In this document: positions 48,295 to 58,713 of the stretch, piece after piece
Layout of the letters: every line of letters begins with the position of its first letter
Position numbering within the stretch: position 1 is the stretch's first letter
Assembly: GCA_035041965.1 (NCBI GenBank)
Contig: JAPYMA010003013.1
Coordinates: 38,164-102,163, forward strand
Direction of reading: 5' to 3'
Origin: Anisakis pegreffii
Taxonomy: Eukaryota > Nematoda > Chromadorea > Rhabditida > Anisakidae
DNA length: 64,000 nucleotides
Program-made: the position numbers and the translations under genes
Notes under the pieces: generated by a model
What the model was told of the DNA's origin: nothing
What the model saw: only the letters and a program-made list of their open reading frames with translations
Databases searched by the model: none

Positions 48295-48819
48295 TTCTAG
48301 GGAACTCTCGAACAACTTTTGAATCACCTTAATTGAGATAAACAAGTTGTTATTCAAATACCATGATCAAAACTATAAGCTCATCTATTGAGCACTAGCG
48401 GGTGACACACCATATTCAAGAGGGAGTATCGAATGCAGTAACTGGTTGCCATCAAATAGAGTGCGGCATGGGAGAGGAAAGCGTTATAATTCACTAGTGA
48501 TGGTAACCGATGGAAGTTTGGTCGCTGAAATCCAAGGCACTGCGGTCGTAATACTGAATTTCTAAATGTGAATTCGGTGAATCCCAAAATGTCAATTCGG
48601 TCGGATCCCGATTGCGGAATTTCCAATTTCGGTCTGCATACCGAATCTCGGAGTGTTGAAAAGTCGATTCAATTGGACTCCGGCCGAAACGAAGTTTCGC
48701 TGCGATGCCGTCGGTGTAGTTCACGCTTTCAGACTGACTGATGGTGAGCATTTGATGTTGAGTGTTAAGAATTAAGCAGTTGCTTATGTTCTCACCACGA
48801 AACAAATATATCTTAGAGG

Positions 48820-49069
48820 AGTGGTTCTCAACCTTTTTTGCGCTCGCAGCCCTTAAAGAATTTTAAACTGCCCTCGGACCTTTCATAGCAGCAGTTAAAA
48901 TGGAGTGTATACCATTAGAGCACGTTATAGCCTTTTCAAAAATGCGTGCGTTACAGTCCCTCGTCGCTTACTCTATTCACACGAGATCCGCTCTCATCTA
49001 CTAAAAAGCGAAATGCTGCCTCGCATCCCTGGAATGCCATCCGCACCCCTGGTTGGGAAACCCAGCCAC
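48820..49069. mobile_element. hAT-like non-autonomous element (MITE), about 250 bp
   Basis: The left end, agtggttctcaaccttttt, and the right end, whose complement reads gtggctgggtttcccaacc, are imperfect terminal inverted repeats of the hAT type. No transposase is encoded. Flanks share only agagg, so a clean 8-bp target duplication is not visible. Confidence 0.45.
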
Positions 49070-49365
49070 AGAGGTAAGAAAGTGTACGCTCACGCATCAA
49101 AGCAAAGCATCCGGAGCAAAAGTGAAGCAGACGATCAGAACGTTAATAGAAGAAAGGAATAAATATTTCTGCTGGATTAAAAATGAACTGATTGTGAATG
49201 CTCAATGACAGTTTGAAATCGGTTTACACGTCAGCAACAACTAAAGAGATTACATCGCGAGAGTTTTTCTTTATCAATTCAATATTCAAAATTTGGACGA
49301 ACACATTTATTTACTTAATATCACCAATTAAACAGCACCATAGAGGTTAACATCGTCAAGGTGAC

Positions 49366-50410
49366 CGTACTCTCAGGTTTGTACGGTAACATATGAATTT
49401 TTTTGCATCGTTCGATCCAGCGGAACATCTAGATTCATAAAAAACATGAAATTTGTGCAGCAATTCTGCTTTCAGGAGGAGATCCAAAGCTATAAGGGTT
49501 GCCATAAGCGAGTCTACCGTAGTCCCAGACTTGCCCAGCAACGCATGAAATTCTTCATACCGTTCGATCGAGCGCGACCTCTAGATTTAGAAAAACGTAA
49601 TTTTATCGCGCAGTTCAGCACGGTTGGGGAGATATTGCTATTTCTCAAAAGCTTCTTAATTAGCGCGTTCGGTCTCATTCACGCACATTGATCACAATAA
49701 ATCAGTCAGTACGCTAGTATAGCAATACAGCAGTCGCCATCTTCAAGCAAACCGGACTCCCAAGTTTGCTCCGAAACATGTCAATATCATTGCATCATTC
49801 GATCGAGCAAAATTCCGAAGAAAATGAATTTTGTGGCCCAATTCCGCTTCCGTGAGGAGATACAGCTATTTTCACAAAACTATACGGTTGCCATAATCGA
49901 GCCTACCGTACTCTCAGCTTTGCCCGGCAGCACATGAATTTTTTAATGCCATTCGGCCCAGCAGAACCTCCGGTTTCACAGTATTATATAATTTACACAG
50001 CAATTTGGGTTACTTGAGAAGATTTAAGTATTCTCTTAATATTATCCCTGCGGGTGGCACATTCAAGTCTACCGTCTTCTCAAGTTTGCCCAGTAACATA
50101 TGAATTTTTTTTTGCTTCATTTGATCCAGGTGGATCTCTCCATTCAGAAAAACATATATTTTGCCGAGCGGTTTTGCTCAGCTGAGGAGATATAGCAATT
50201 TTCTTACATCTATTTCAATTAGCGCATTCGCGCTCATCATTCATGTACGTTGATCACTATAGAGATATCAATACGTTAATATAACAATAGGCGGATTGCG
50301 GTCTTCGAGCTAACCGTCTTCTCAGGTTTGCTCGGATACATATGAATTTCTTTGTACCATTCGATCCAGCGGGACCTCTAGATTTAGAAGAACGCCGTTT
50401 TTCGGAAGGC
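49366..50410. repeat. Degenerate tandem repeat array
   Basis: A motif of the form ctcaggtttgcccggtaacatatgaattttt followed by ttcgatccagcgggacctctag (given in two parts) recurs at about 49366, 49520, 49758, 49910, 50076 and 50316. Spacings alternate between roughly 150-170 and 240 bp, suggesting a composite unit of about 390 bp. No coding role seen. Confidence 0.65.
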
Positions 50411-52139
50411 GTAGTGTTATTATTGATATTGGCGTGAATAGATGTACTGTTGATTTGTAGCTGCATTATTCATATTGATGTCGTTGCTGGTGTTTTCATC
50501 ATGTGGGAGAAATTGCGCGATACTTCCAAAGATTTTCTTTAGCACCAATTTTGGGTTTTTGGACGAATGATGACTGTTTGCTAAAGGACTGTCGATTAGC
50601 ATTGACAAAGATTTAACCAGGCGACGGACACATTAAGTGAGTTCAATAAATGTGCACACAATGTATTCCTTTGGATGCGTGCATAATCAATAAGGATTGA
50701 GTTCGTTGTAGTTGTATAGGGATCAAACTGCGCAAATTTTGATTATAGATGACATGAACACTTTTTGAAATAGTTCAGCTGTTGACTCGCCATATTAGAA
50801 AGAGGCCATAACGAACGAAATCGCATACGCTGATCTGTAAACAGAGATAGCTCATTCCTTTAAAATAGAACAATTGCTGTACGGAAATCGGAGTCGCAGT
50901 CAAAGAAATGCTCATCATGACTTCATTTTGTGAATTTTTAAATTTTTTTCGAATTTTTAATGAGATTCAATATCTTCACCTTTTCCGATCTGAGTCTGAT
51001 GATTTTTGCATATTGTTGTAATGCATGAATAAGGAATAAATTATACGATCACCAGGTCATCATACCTTATCAATATTCGACTGCTAGATCTTTAGTGTTC
51101 ATCACTAAAGAATTGATCACTCAATTCGAATAACCTGACAATAATCACTCAAGAAGCTGCCATGTTCACATGTGCTAGATTATTAGTCTGTCCGAATACG
51201 CTCTTAAGGGTGGTAATTACGTTCAATGATATGTTAGCAACATAAAATTGTTTGTTGCGAATAGATATCAGCCAAACGTGAATTTATTCAGTTACAGCAA
51301 TGAAATGGAATTATGATCAACAAACACCGATAGCGCAAAAATGATATTAAGCGAATCTTGAATAAAGAAGTAACCAAAGAGGAGAACCGCAAAAGGTTCG
51401 CCAGAAAGGATTACATAAATTTAGTCTGGAACGGTCACAATTATCTTAGAAATCAACAACTTTTTAAAACAACAAATGACGACAAATTTTCTGACAATCT
51501 CAGTAACGGTCGCTCATTCATCAATTCATTCAGGATACATACGCTCAGCAGTGGACGATAAATTTAGACGATCGGTCTCATCCCTGAAATATCAACAGAA
51601 TTTCTTATAATTCATGTGCTTTGCTCTTCATGAATGACTTATTCTTCTTTGCTCAAAATGCTAACGTTAAAGATCCTCTCAATCAAACTCGGAAGGAAAA
51701 ATCAACTGCAGGGGTTGCTGCTTAAATCGCAATAGCTACTGGCTTGACAAGCAGTAATCAACGCGATAATAATATCCAGCAGTGACTTTACCCAACAGGA
51801 ATCGCTCAATTCCGTTTGGCTAATGCATTATTTGCCGAATTGCGGTTCCTTGCAAGGAACCTCCACTTCTCCACGTGTTCTCGAAACATCACTCTACTGA
51901 CTATCGCATTCTTAAGATAAACGCTTTTTAAACCAAACCATTTCGTTTCAACTATAATCGCAGAAAGCAGAGGTGCTTCACGACAGCAAGCGTGCACAAA
52001 TGAATCTCTACTGCACCTGTGCTTTCGATTAATTAGTTATTCCAAGACGAATGCATCCTATTAGTCAAATAGACCGTAGCAAACGCAGCCTATCGCACTA
52101 TCAAAATAAACGCTGTGTAAATTAAAACATTTCGCCATG
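50411..52139. other. No gene seen between the two repeat arrays
   Basis: AT-rich DNA with short chance frames only. Confidence 0.45.
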
Positions 52140-55100
52140 TTATATCAAACTGTCGTCGTTTCATTCTTCTTCCATTCTTTGGTCTTACTCGAATCGCAAT
52201 TTCAGTTTGCCTTTTGTCGTGATTTCCACGACATTCACGATAGGTTGACCGATTTCAATGAACGAATTGATTATATCACGTGTGGCGATAACCTCGCTAT
52301 TTGATTGAAATTGCTGATCGAATTGGAGAAATACAAGTAAATGCGCGTATGACGAAAGCACAAGTTTACGATGGAGCAGTCAACATTAGGCAAACTCACT
52401 CTCAATGTAGAACCATAATATTTGAACAAGAACCATAATATTTCCCACACACTTTGCGTTTGCCCATTATCTCCGCCTGCTTAAAATCAAAACGTTTCAT
52501 CTTTGAGCATCAAACTCCACTGGATTCGTCAACAATCAGATGAATTAGTACAGCTTCACAGCGGCAGCCATGCACAAATGACTTTTTACTGCATATGTGC
52601 TTCACAGTAGTGAGTTATTTTAGATGGGGTGCATTCGGGTGGTCAAATAAAGCGTAAATAAACCCGTAAGATTTTGGTTGGCATGACAATCGATCTCGAA
52701 TGCGCTCGAGCTTGATTCTTTCGATTGGGCCATCGACTGGCCACGTTCTGGAAATGAAGTGTACCTGCTGTGTTTGATATTTCTCTCTTACAATAAGCTC
52801 ATCGCCATCGTATGAAACTGTCGTCGTTTCATTCTTCTTCCATTCTTTGGTCTTACTCAAATCGCAACTTCAATTTGCCTTTTGTCGTGATATCCACGAC
52901 ATTAAGGATGGGCTGACCGATTTCAAGAGACGAATTAATTATATCATGTATGGCGATAATCTCACTCCTTTCTTCAAATTGTTGATCGAATTAGAGAATA
53001 CAAGTAAATGTATGTAACTCGAGAGCATAAGCAACTGAGACAGCAATCAGCAATATAAAAATCTTACCTTGTCTACCACCCTTACACAGATGATAAATAC
53101 GACGACAGTCTCTAAGAGCTGCTGAGCAAGACGACTCCAAGACAGAGACAGAGCAAAGCCCGGACGTGATCTTGAGGCATCCCTTTAGCCGAGTATCGCA
53201 TGCTCAAAGTTAACGCATTTTAAATCAGATCATTTCGTCTTCGATCACTAAACTCTATCAGATTCGTCAACAACCACAGGAAGTAGTGCAGCACTACCGC
53301 AGCAACAACGGACAGCTCATCTGTATCTTTCTACTATATCTGTTCTTCTCATTGATGAGTAATTTCAGGAAGACTATATTCAGGTAGTCAAATAGACTGT
53401 AACAAACCTGCAGGATTTTCGAAGTTTTTAAGTTCGACATGATATCGCCTCTTCATCAATTTTGATTCCGCATCTGACTGGGCACTTTCTGTAAATGAAA
53501 AGTTCCGCTTTTATTTGATCTTTCTCGTTCATAATAAAGTCATCGCCTTCATACCAAACTGGCGCTGTTTCGTTCATGTTGAATTCATCCATCCTATTCA
53601 AGCCGCAATTTTAATTTACTTTTTTTGTCGTGATTTTCGTGACACTCAGAATAGTCTTATCGATTTCAAGAAAGGAATCAATTATATCATGTGTGGTGAT
53701 AATCTCACTGCTTTCTTGAAATTGTTGGTCAGATCAGGGAACAAGTAAATGTTTGTAACTCAAACATCTGAGACAGCAATCAGCATTAAAAAAGCTTACC
53801 AATATTACCAGCTGTACACAGTTGATGAATACGAGAACAGTCTTTTATAGCTGTTGAGCAAGGCAAATTCGTAAGATTGCAAAACATAGGCGTGATTAAA
53901 CGACATTTGTCCAGCCAAATATTGCATCCTCAAAAATAACGCCTTTTAAGTTAAATCATTTCCTCTTTGAGTATCAAACTCTACTTGATTCGTCAACAAT
54001 ACAGGAAGCAGTGCAGTTCCACGGCAGCAATAATGAATGGGTGACTTTCTACTGCATCTGTGCTTCGCATTTAAAATTTCAGGAGTTATTTCAAGAAGGT
54101 TGTATCCAAGTAATCAAATAGACCGTAACAAACCCGCAATAATTTCAGAGCTGCTGACATTACGCTTGATAAGTGCACCGGTGCTTGTTCTCGCCCTCAT
54201 CCGAGCACATCCTGTGAATGAAAAGTACCTCTTTGGTTTGTATTTCTCGCTTGTAATAAGGTCATCGCCTTCATACAGAACTGGCGTTGTTTCGTTCTTG
54301 TTAAATTCATTGGTCTTACTCAAACCGCAATTTCAATTTACGTTTTGTCATGAATTCCATGACACTCAGGATAGTTTGACCGGTCTCAAGAATCGAATTC
54401 ATTATATCACGTGTGGCGATAATCTCATTACTTCATTGAAATTGCTGATCGAAGAAAATGTATGTATGCCGAAGGCACAAGCATCCGATGTAGCAATCAG
54501 CATCAGGCAAACTTACCCTTTGGATCAGCATTACACTTATCGACTAAAAGAAGACAATCTGCTGGACTTAGTGGGTTAGGCTCCGCCACCGAAGAGCAAT
54601 TTCTCCACGTCGCACTGATGAAACATCGCATTAGCTGGCCATCGCAACCTCAAATCAGCTTCTTTAAAATCAAAACGTTTCATCTTTGAGCATCAAACTC
54701 TATTTGGCCATAATCTCATTCCTACGTTGAAGTTGTTTATTGAATTGGAGGAACAACAAGTAAAAGTGTGTATGCCGAAAGCACAAGCATCCGATGCAGC
54801 AATCAGCGTCAGGCAAACTTACTATCTGTAGCAGCATCACACGTCGTGAGTAATTGAAAACAATTTCCTCGATCAGATGAATTGGAAGACGAAGCGCAAA
54901 ACTCGTTCTCACATCGTTTATAGTGGTAAGAGCAATCTCAAATAAGTTTCTTTAAAATCAAAACGTTCCATCTTTGAGCATCCAAGTTTATTTGGCTTGT
55001 TAACAATCAAAGGAAGTGGTGCAGCTTCACTACAGCATCAACGCACAGGTGATTTTCTATTAATGAGCTATTTCGAATGGAATGTATCCAGATAGTTAAA

Positions 55101-55170
55101 TAGACCATAACAAACCTGCAGGCTATCGTAGTCTCAAAATGAACACCGTTTAAATTAAAACTTTTGGCCT
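52140..55170 (-). pseudogene. Tandem array of decayed gene-fragment copies, about 0.7 kb period
   Basis: A conserved block (complement encodes ...IIATRDIINSFIEIGQPI... then KGKLKLRFE) recurs near 52215, 52880, 53626 and 54342, plus a partial copy near 54710. Each is followed on the minus strand by KNETTTVSYDGDELIV-like sequence in a different frame. In every full copy the first frame ends at the same stop just after LRFE/LRLE, so the unit was broken before it was amplified. I do not recognise the parent; the layout is faintly arrestin-like, which is only a guess. Confidence 0.5.
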
Positions 55171-55240
55171 TTTACATCCGCCAACAAGCACAGAAAGTGG
55201 GTGGGGGGGGGGCGGCTTCACGAGAGCATGGGGCATATGT

Positions 55241-55324
55241 TGCACGAGTCTCTTTCTCGTGTCACAAAACCAACATCTTTTATCTAAGATGTTGGTTTTG
55301 TGACACGAGAAAGAGACTCGTGCA
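55241..55324. repeat. Perfect 39-bp inverted repeat with 6-nt loop
   Basis: The arms at 55241-55279 and 55286-55324 are exact complements, beginning tgcacgagtctctttctcgt and ending ggttttgtgacacgagaaag...gtgca. The loop is ttatct. A G10 run lies about 30 bp to the left (55203-55212). A transcript on either strand would fold into a very stable hairpin. Confidence 0.9.
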
Positions 55325-56275
55325 ACCCTGTTCAATAGCCATCAAATCTCAGCTAGCTAGATGCAGTCTCAAAAGCTGATTTGGTAACTTTACGAAACGT
55401 TATTCGATGTTTGATATGCGGGCTGATGCATGGTGACGCCACCAATCCTTGTTGTTTTATGGATTGCCTGTGTGAAGGAATTGAATAGAACCGCATGTGA
55501 GCACCGAGTAGTCTATTGCAGAGTTGAATTGTGGGTTTCCAGCATTCATAGGAGTCTAAGAGCCGCTTACCATTTGCTCGGCCTGGGCAGCTCATGAACC
55601 TGATCTTACCTCTAACTCAACCCTTTCCGCCATTGAACTGTTGATTCACCACGCAGTTTTCAAAATACTGATCAAAAACGGTTAAAAATTAGGAAGGGCT
55701 CACCTGTTGAACGTATACCTAGTATAATTGGATGACATCTCGTTGCAGCTGTATTCAGATGAATTACCATGAGCGCAACAACCAAAGCAACCTTCGTACT
55801 CATCGTTACTGATGAATTAGTGAAGTGAATAGTTTGTTCAAAGAGATGACCAATTTATATTACTTTTACCATATATTTATGGGCGTTTCACCATGCACGT
55901 TTTATTGCATTTAGAAATCAAGTCGGTTGACACTTCACTAAATTCACGCCCTTTCATAAAAGGAACGATGGCTTCGATGGTACGGAATCGAACAAATTTT
56001 GGAAGTGACCAGTACAAATTAAGTATGATAACCCTAAGAATATGAAGAATAAATCATTTCGACCATATTAACTCTTTCAGCTCTTATTGATTAGAATATC
56101 AATGATTAAATCCCGGATAATCGATTGAGGTCCAAAACTACTGACACGGTTATCAAAAGCTGAATTGAACTGAATTGAATCAATTTTCTTGTACAGACAT
56201 TTGCATTCTTTGAAAATGAATCACTGTTGTGTGTGTTTTGAAAATGGAAAACTGTTGTGCGTGTATGTGTGTGTC
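55325..56275. other. No gene seen
   Basis: Between the hairpin and the 294-bp duplication. Short frames only (55353-55595 minus and similar), with no domains. Confidence 0.4.
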
Positions 56276-56569
56276 TCGAAATATGATATAATTCACATTC
56301 AAATATTGATACAGCATAATGATCTTCAGATCATGCAATTTATATCTTATATGTCTTCGAAGAATGTAAGGAAACCATCAGATACAGTTGGGTAAACATC
56401 CGTGTAGCCAATCTCTCAAATATTCTCAAAATTACTTGATATTTATGAATCACCATTCATCGGATGCAGTTGTGATTCACACACATACACAAACACACAC
56501 AAGTTATCTTTATTTTCCTCGATACTGAGGTTATTTTAAAGTCTGATTTTAGCACCTTTTTAAGTAGAT
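56276..56569. repeat. 294-bp direct repeat, copy 1
   Basis: Matches 57131-57424 over 294 bp; the difference I see is g versus c at offset 187. It contains a CA-rich microsatellite-like stretch. It does not start TG or end CA, so it is not an obvious LTR pair. Confidence 0.9.
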
Positions 56570-56739
56570 TAATTATGTTAGTTTGTTGCAGTAAATTAAG
56601 ATTTCCGGTTATGATATGGCGATGGTGTTTATCGATAAAGTTGGAATGAAGGCAGTTGCAATTAGAGCATAAAATTACATGCAAGGAGGTAGGATTTCGG
56701 TTTTTCTTCTGCAGTGACTGGACAATGGAATGATTAGCA

Positions 56740-57120
56740 TTGCTATTGTTCGAAGAAAAATTTAATCGACGATTTGGTGGTTTCGAAAATGACCGGAGGC
56801 ATCTGAACTTATCTTCATTAGTCATTTCTACAAGAACGGTTCGTCGTTTCGTATCAGCTTTGTTTCGTTGGCCATTTACATTTTATTTGGTGTCGGTTTT
56901 ACGTTATGAACGTTTGTTCATTTGCGTTGCCGATATTTGCATATTCATATTATGGATCCTATCAACTCACCGTAATTGAAAATGACGCTCGATATAACTT
57001 CAACGCCGATACGTTGTTTCGCTTTGCACTATTGTTAAGCGTCATCAAAACGTCAGCAAATTCTTTCTGACAACTATTCAGTTGTTGTTCGTGTACGTGG
57101 TAATTTCGTGGGTAAGCATG
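56740..57120 (-). other. Possible coding remnants between the direct repeats
   Basis: On the minus strand, one open stretch near 57100-56975 (NSCQKEFADVLMTLNNSAKR...) ends at a good donor, gtgagt. Another starts after acceptor cgttcttgtag at about 56830 (NEDKFRCLRSFSKPPNRRLN, with a Cys-rich CSNCNCLH). The two do not join in phase as written. Unrecognised; possibly a broken gene or part of a retroelement leader/gag region. Confidence 0.25.
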
Positions 57121-57130
57121 CTGTAGCCTT

Positions 57131-57424
57131 TCGAAATATGATATAATTCACATTCAAATATTGATACAGCATAATGATCTTCAGATCATGCAATTTATAT
57201 CTTATATGTCTTCGAAGAATGTAAGGAAACCATCAGATACAGTTGGGTAAACATCCGTGTAGCCAATCTCTCAAATATTCTCAAAATTACTTGATATTTA
57301 TGAATCACCATTCATCGCATGCAGTTGTGATTCACACACATACACAAACACACACAAGTTATCTTTATTTTCCTCGATACTGAGGTTATTTTAAAGTCTG
57401 ATTTTAGCACCTTTTTAAGTAGAT
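57131..57424. repeat. 294-bp direct repeat, copy 2
   Basis: Second copy of the 56276-56569 sequence, 561 bp of unrelated DNA away. Its right edge abuts the leader-like sequence next to the PBS-like site of the retroelement. Confidence 0.9.
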
Positions 57425-57670
57425 ATGTGTCGGGAATGAATGACAAGACGAGCTCGGAGTACTGTCGAAAGGTATAGAATAAAGTAACTGAGCGATGCGA
57501 ACCAAGAGTTGGAGAAGTTGAGGAATGGTTGTTGAAGAGGGAAGTGGGAGTCTGGAAGGGATGACTGGACGAATCAGCGTACTGTCGACAGGCGAAGAAT
57601 AATGTAACTGGACAAACGAACGAGAATTAGATAAGTTGAGGGTATATGTCGTTAATAAGGCGAGCCCCCA
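57425..57670 (-). repeat. Leader-like sequence with two degenerate repeats
   Basis: Contains two related copies (around 57453-57525 and 57567-57640) of a motif with gtactgtcga-aggc-agaataa-gtaactg. On the minus strand it directly follows the PBS-like site, where a retroelement 5' leader would lie. Confidence 0.35.
57653..57670 (-). other. Primer-binding-site-like sequence (tRNA-Pro type)
   Basis: The minus strand reads TGGGGGCTCG immediately after ...CTACA. These ten bases complement the 3' CCA and the whole acceptor stem expected of tRNA-Pro (GGCTCG...CGAGCCC). The match does not extend into the T arm. Confidence 0.4.
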
Positions 57671-58097
57671 TGTAGCGAAAAAAAATTATAGGAATTGATA
57701 TTGTTGTCTTTTGATTGTCTTTTTTTCCGCTAATGCAGCAAACTAAAGCTGAGTATTTTATTGAGATACTTTAGGAACAAATTGTGCAACAATAGAGCGC
57801 ACCACACGAAAACGTACTAAGCAGTCAAACTGAGCGAAGCAATCGAACTAAACATTTTCTTGCATTCAAGGGTGATATTTTGGAGGCGTGATTAAGGATA
57901 TACAAATAATATAATTATGACGTGATCAGTACAACATAACGGCTTTATGTGCATTTGCTTCAATCTTTTGAGATGATAGATAAAAGATGCATAATCAAGA
58001 TAATGCTATAGACAGCTATTACAATCTGAAAGGATAAGCGTTAAAATTCCAATCGTTGCCAATCGTAGACACCACGTCATATATCGATATCACAACA
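57671..58097 (-). repeat. Candidate LTR of BEL/Pao element
   Basis: Minus-strand sequence downstream of env, ending ...GCTACA at 57671 next to the PBS-like site. AATAAA lies on the minus strand at 57757-57762, suiting an R/U5 boundary. The other end is uncertain: a TGTTGTGATATC start near 58097 would give about 430 bp. The partner LTR is outside the window, so identity cannot be compared. Confidence 0.4.
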
Positions 58098-58273
58098 TTC
58101 ACTTATTGTAGAAGACGATTGCTAGTATCAAATATGTGATTTTGATTTGAATAGACACATATTGAAATGAGTGATTTGAATTGATACATATTGAAAATAA
58201 AACATTAATATATTGAATAAATTTGAATGTAACTGAATAAGTGATACATTGATATATTGAGATAAGACAGAAT

Positions 58274-58713
58274 TTATACAGGCGTTGCGATTTCATGCCT
58301 AGGTGATTCATCGTTGTTTGTACTTTCGCGATTTCTGTCGCGACATTCCGGCGTCCTTGATTTTGAAGTTCCCGACGGAATCCACAAGGGTCGAAAGTTG
58401 ATGGCGTTGAGGGGAACTGATTCACGCTCTTTCATATTCGTGGTTGTCGCTGACGTTCGTTTGGCCATTACGCATCTTTGGCACATTGCGTTGAAACAAA
58501 TGAAACATTGAGGACACATGATTGCTGTTATGACGATTGTTGCTGTCAGTCCTAATAATGATACCAGCTGCAATCACCGTTTGTTCCACCTCATCTCGAA
58601 TATTGTCAACTGTGGACTTTGTCTTTTGTTCTGAAAGGTGAGTCCATGTATCTGATTTGCCCTCAAGTTGATCTAGCGTCCATTGTATCCGTTCGTCTGA
58701 TAATTCCGTTATT
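58274..58713 (-). pseudogene. Env C-terminal part displaced into other frames
   Basis: Downstream of the G8 run, env-like sequence continues in a second frame to about 58580. The hydrophobic membrane-anchor candidate (LVSLLGLTATIVITAIM) followed by Cys-rich CPQCFICFNAMCQRC lies in a third frame ending at TAA 58276-58274. Two frame breaks therefore separate ectodomain and anchor. They may be mutations or, for the first, a homopolymer sequencing error. As read, no anchored env is made. Confidence 0.6.

Noticed and set aside
56276..57424. 294-bp repeats as LTRs of a small retroelement
   Set aside because: No TG/CA ends, no PBS or polypurine tract at the inner edges, and only 561 bp inside.
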